This document shows, piece by piece, positions 34,280 through 35,692 of a DNA stretch of 35,692 nucleotides (positions within the stretch are counted from its first letter, which is position 1; every line of letters begins with the position of its first letter). The notes beneath the pieces are model-generated. The model saw only the letters and a list, made by a program, of their open reading frames with translations, was not told where the DNA came from and did no database searches. Source of the DNA: Thermomonas sp. (GTDB lineage: Bacteria; Pseudomonadota; Gammaproteobacteria; Xanthomonadales; Xanthomonadaceae); contig NZ_JAMQHN010000132.1 of assembly GCF_025993755.1 (NCBI RefSeq), forward strand, positions 1 to 35,692, in the 5' to 3' direction. Position numbers and translations under genes: made by a program.

Positions 34280-35506
34280 GTGGTGGATCTGCAGCAGTCG
34301 TTGGAACTGATCGCGCGCGGCAGCGACGAAATCCTCAAGCGCGAGGAACTCGAGGCGCGCCTCGCCGCGTCGATGAAAAACGGGGGGCGCCCGCTGCGGG
34401 TCAAGGCCGGCTTCGATCCCACCGCACCCGACCTGCACCTGGGGCACACGGTGCTGCTCAACAAGATGCGCCAGTTCCAGGACCTCGGGCACCAGGTCAT
34501 CTTCCTGATCGGCGATTTCACCGGAATGATCGGCGATCCCACCGGCAAGAACGTCACGCGCAAGCCGTTGACCCGCGAGGATGTGCAGGCCAACGCGAAG
34601 ACCTACGCCGAGCAGGTGTTCAAGGTGCTGGATCGCGAGAAGACCGAGCTGCGCTTCAACAGCGAATGGTTCGGCAAGATGGATGCGGCCGACATGATCA
34701 AGCTGGCCGCGCAGCACACGGTGGCGCGCATGCTCGAACGCGACGATTTCGCCAAGCGCTATGCCGCCCAGCAGTCGATCGCGATCCACGAATTCCTCTA
34801 TCCGCTGGTGCAAGGCTACGACTCGGTGGCTCTGAAGGCCGACGTCGAGTTGGGCGGCACCGACCAGAAGTTCAACCTGCTGATGGGCCGCGGCCTGCAG
34901 GAGCACTTTGGCCAGCCTCCGCAGATCGTGCTGACGATGCCGCTGCTGGAGGGGCTCGACGGCGTCAACAAGATGAGCAAGTCGCTCGGCAATTACATCG
35001 GCATCAACGAGCCGGCGATCGACATCGTCACCAAGACCATGAAGATCGGCGACGAATTGATGTGGCGCTGGATCGATCTGCTCAGCTTCGAGATCGGCAT
35101 CGACGAGGCCAGGCGCTTGCGCGCCGACGTGGACTCTGGCCTGAATCCGCGCGACATCAAGCTGCGGCTTGCGCGTGAATTGGCCGCGCGATTCCACGAT
35201 GCCGCGGCGGCGGAGCAGGCCATTGCCGGCTGGCATGCGGCGGTGCGCGGCGAAGGCGATCTGTCGCAACTCCCGCTGCACGACGTGGTGGTGCCGGCGG
35301 AAGGCTTGCGAATCGCAGCGCTGCTGACGGCGGCGGGCATCACGCCGTCCAATGGCGAAGCCAACCGCAAGCTGAAAGAGCGCGCTGTGCGTATCGACGG
35401 GCAGGTCTTCGAGGACGCGCAGCGCCTGTTCACGCCGGGCTTTGAGGGCGTGCTGGCGGTGGGCAAGCGCAACTTCGCGCGGGTACGCCTGGTCGCAGGG
35501 ACTTGA
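34280..35506 (+). CDS. tyrS: tyrosyl-tRNA synthetase (TyrZ-type)
   Basis: Class I synthetase charging tRNA-Tyr (408 aa). The HIGH motif is H53-L-G-H in [21 protein letters not shown] follows, and the KMSKS motif is exact at 231-235 ([12 protein letters not shown]). The C-terminal S4 RNA-binding domain spans about 340-405. Length and the K-A-G-F-D-P-T-A-P segment place it in the TyrZ group, usual for this family. The start is GTG 34280 or the GTG directly after it, with GAGAGAGG upstream. The AT-rich stretch 34191-34235 upstream holds a TTAACGT direct repeat (34213-34219 and 34224-34230) but no convincing promoter pair. Confidence 0.96.
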   Translation: MVDLQQSLELIARGSDEILKREELEARLAASMKNGGRPLRVKAGFDPTAPDLHLGHTVLLNKMRQFQDLGHQVIFLIGDFTGMIGDPTGKNVTRKPLTREDVQANAKTYAEQVFKVLDREKTELRFNSEWFGKMDAADMIKLAAQHTVARMLERDDFAKRYAAQQSIAIHEFLYPLVQGYDSVALKADVELGGTDQKFNLLMGRGLQEHFGQPPQIVLTMPLLEGLDGVNKMSKSLGNYIGINEPAIDIVTKTMKIGDELMWRWIDLLSFEIGIDEARRLRADVDSGLNPRDIKLRLARELAARFHDAAAAEQAIAGWHAAVRGEGDLSQLPLHDVVVPAEGLRIAALLTAAGITPSNGEANRKLKERAVRIDGQVFEDAQRLFTPGFEGVLAVGKRNFARVRLVAGT

Positions 35507-35692
35507 TCGACGGGAGCCGTGCTTCGGCCGAAGTGTCGCGGCGCGGCATGGCTGGCGTGCGTCGCGCTTTCCTGCACGAAACACGGATGCTGCGTTGCGT
35601 CAAGACTGGTCAAGTCGAGCCGGCCGCCACACAATGCGCGTCCCTCTCCGCTGCGGCCCGTTCCGGCATGCGGCGAAGGTGAAAAACCGCTC
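35507..35692. other. non-coding end of window downstream of tyrS
   Basis: I find no credible gene here. CTTCGGCCGAAG at 35522-35533 is a perfect 12-base palindrome soon after the tyrS stop, but it folds poorly and has no T-run. As I recall, an rRNA operon often follows tyrS in xanthomonads, so this stretch may be its upstream region; nothing in the visible bases proves it. Confidence 0.3.

Overview
The window is chromosomal DNA from a high-GC gammaproteobacterium, most likely of the Lysobacteraceae/Xanthomonadaceae (Lysobacter, Luteimonas, Thermomonas or Pseudoxanthomonas type). The evidence is the strong GC bias at third codon positions and family-typical arrangements: LysR regulator/aceB-aceA, ubiK-comM, speE facing away from speA, coaBC-dut-algC near pyrE-xth, and anmK next to an M23 peptidase and tyrS. 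Species cannot be named from the sequence. Almost everything is core metabolism with short gaps; the one clearly accessory segment lies at about 16.65-19.5 kb.

Layout. 0-3.7 kb: a FecI-type sigma factor and FecR anti-sigma regulator (minus strand) diverge from an exported fusion of cyanophycinase and isoaspartyl peptidase. 3.7-7.8 kb: a LysR regulator diverges from the glyoxylate-shunt genes aceB and aceA; a perfect 21-bp palindrome overlaps the likely LysR promoter. 7.8-11 kb: comM and ubiK (minus), a PII signal protein (plus), and a PAP2 membrane phosphatase (minus). 11-16.6 kb: a TPR-GGDEF diguanylate cyclase, spermidine synthase speE, a DUF4087-like lipoprotein and arginine decarboxylase speA; two large inverted repeats sit between speE and the lipoprotein gene. 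16.65-19.5 kb: two toxin-antitoxin modules (AbrB-type/Doc and Phd-like/zeta-like kinase) surround a small GYF_2-like membrane protein diverging from an XRE regulator. 19.5-23.6 kb (minus): a YdfG-type dehydrogenase, a SPOR protein, argS and radC. 23.7-27.7 kb (plus): coaC and coaB as two overlapping frames, dut, and algC with a membrane-anchoring N-terminal extension. 27.8-29.2 kb (minus): a DUF4124-like exported protein and pyrE. 29.3-31.5 kb (plus): xth and an AmpG-type permease. 31.4-34.1 kb (minus): anmK and an M23 murein endopeptidase. 34.3-35.5 kb: tyrS.

How the genes fit together. aceB and aceA carry acetate or fatty-acid carbon into biosynthesis under the divergent LysR regulator. speA and speE are steps of the arginine-to-polyamine route. 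The AmpG-type permease, AnmK and the M23 enzyme form a cell-wall turnover and recycling neighbourhood. coaC/coaB, dut, algC and pyrE are housekeeping genes, three of them joined by ATGA overlaps.

The most notable points are the cyanophycinase/isoaspartyl peptidase fusion (both steps of cyanophycin breakdown in one exported chain), the toxin-antitoxin island with its repeat-bearing control regions, the split coaBC at a G5 run, and the long imperfect stem-loop upstream of speE. I see no CRISPR array, insertion sequence, prophage or tRNA gene. No gap without a gene exceeds 300 bases; the longest, 13910-14169, is covered under the inverted-repeat entries.
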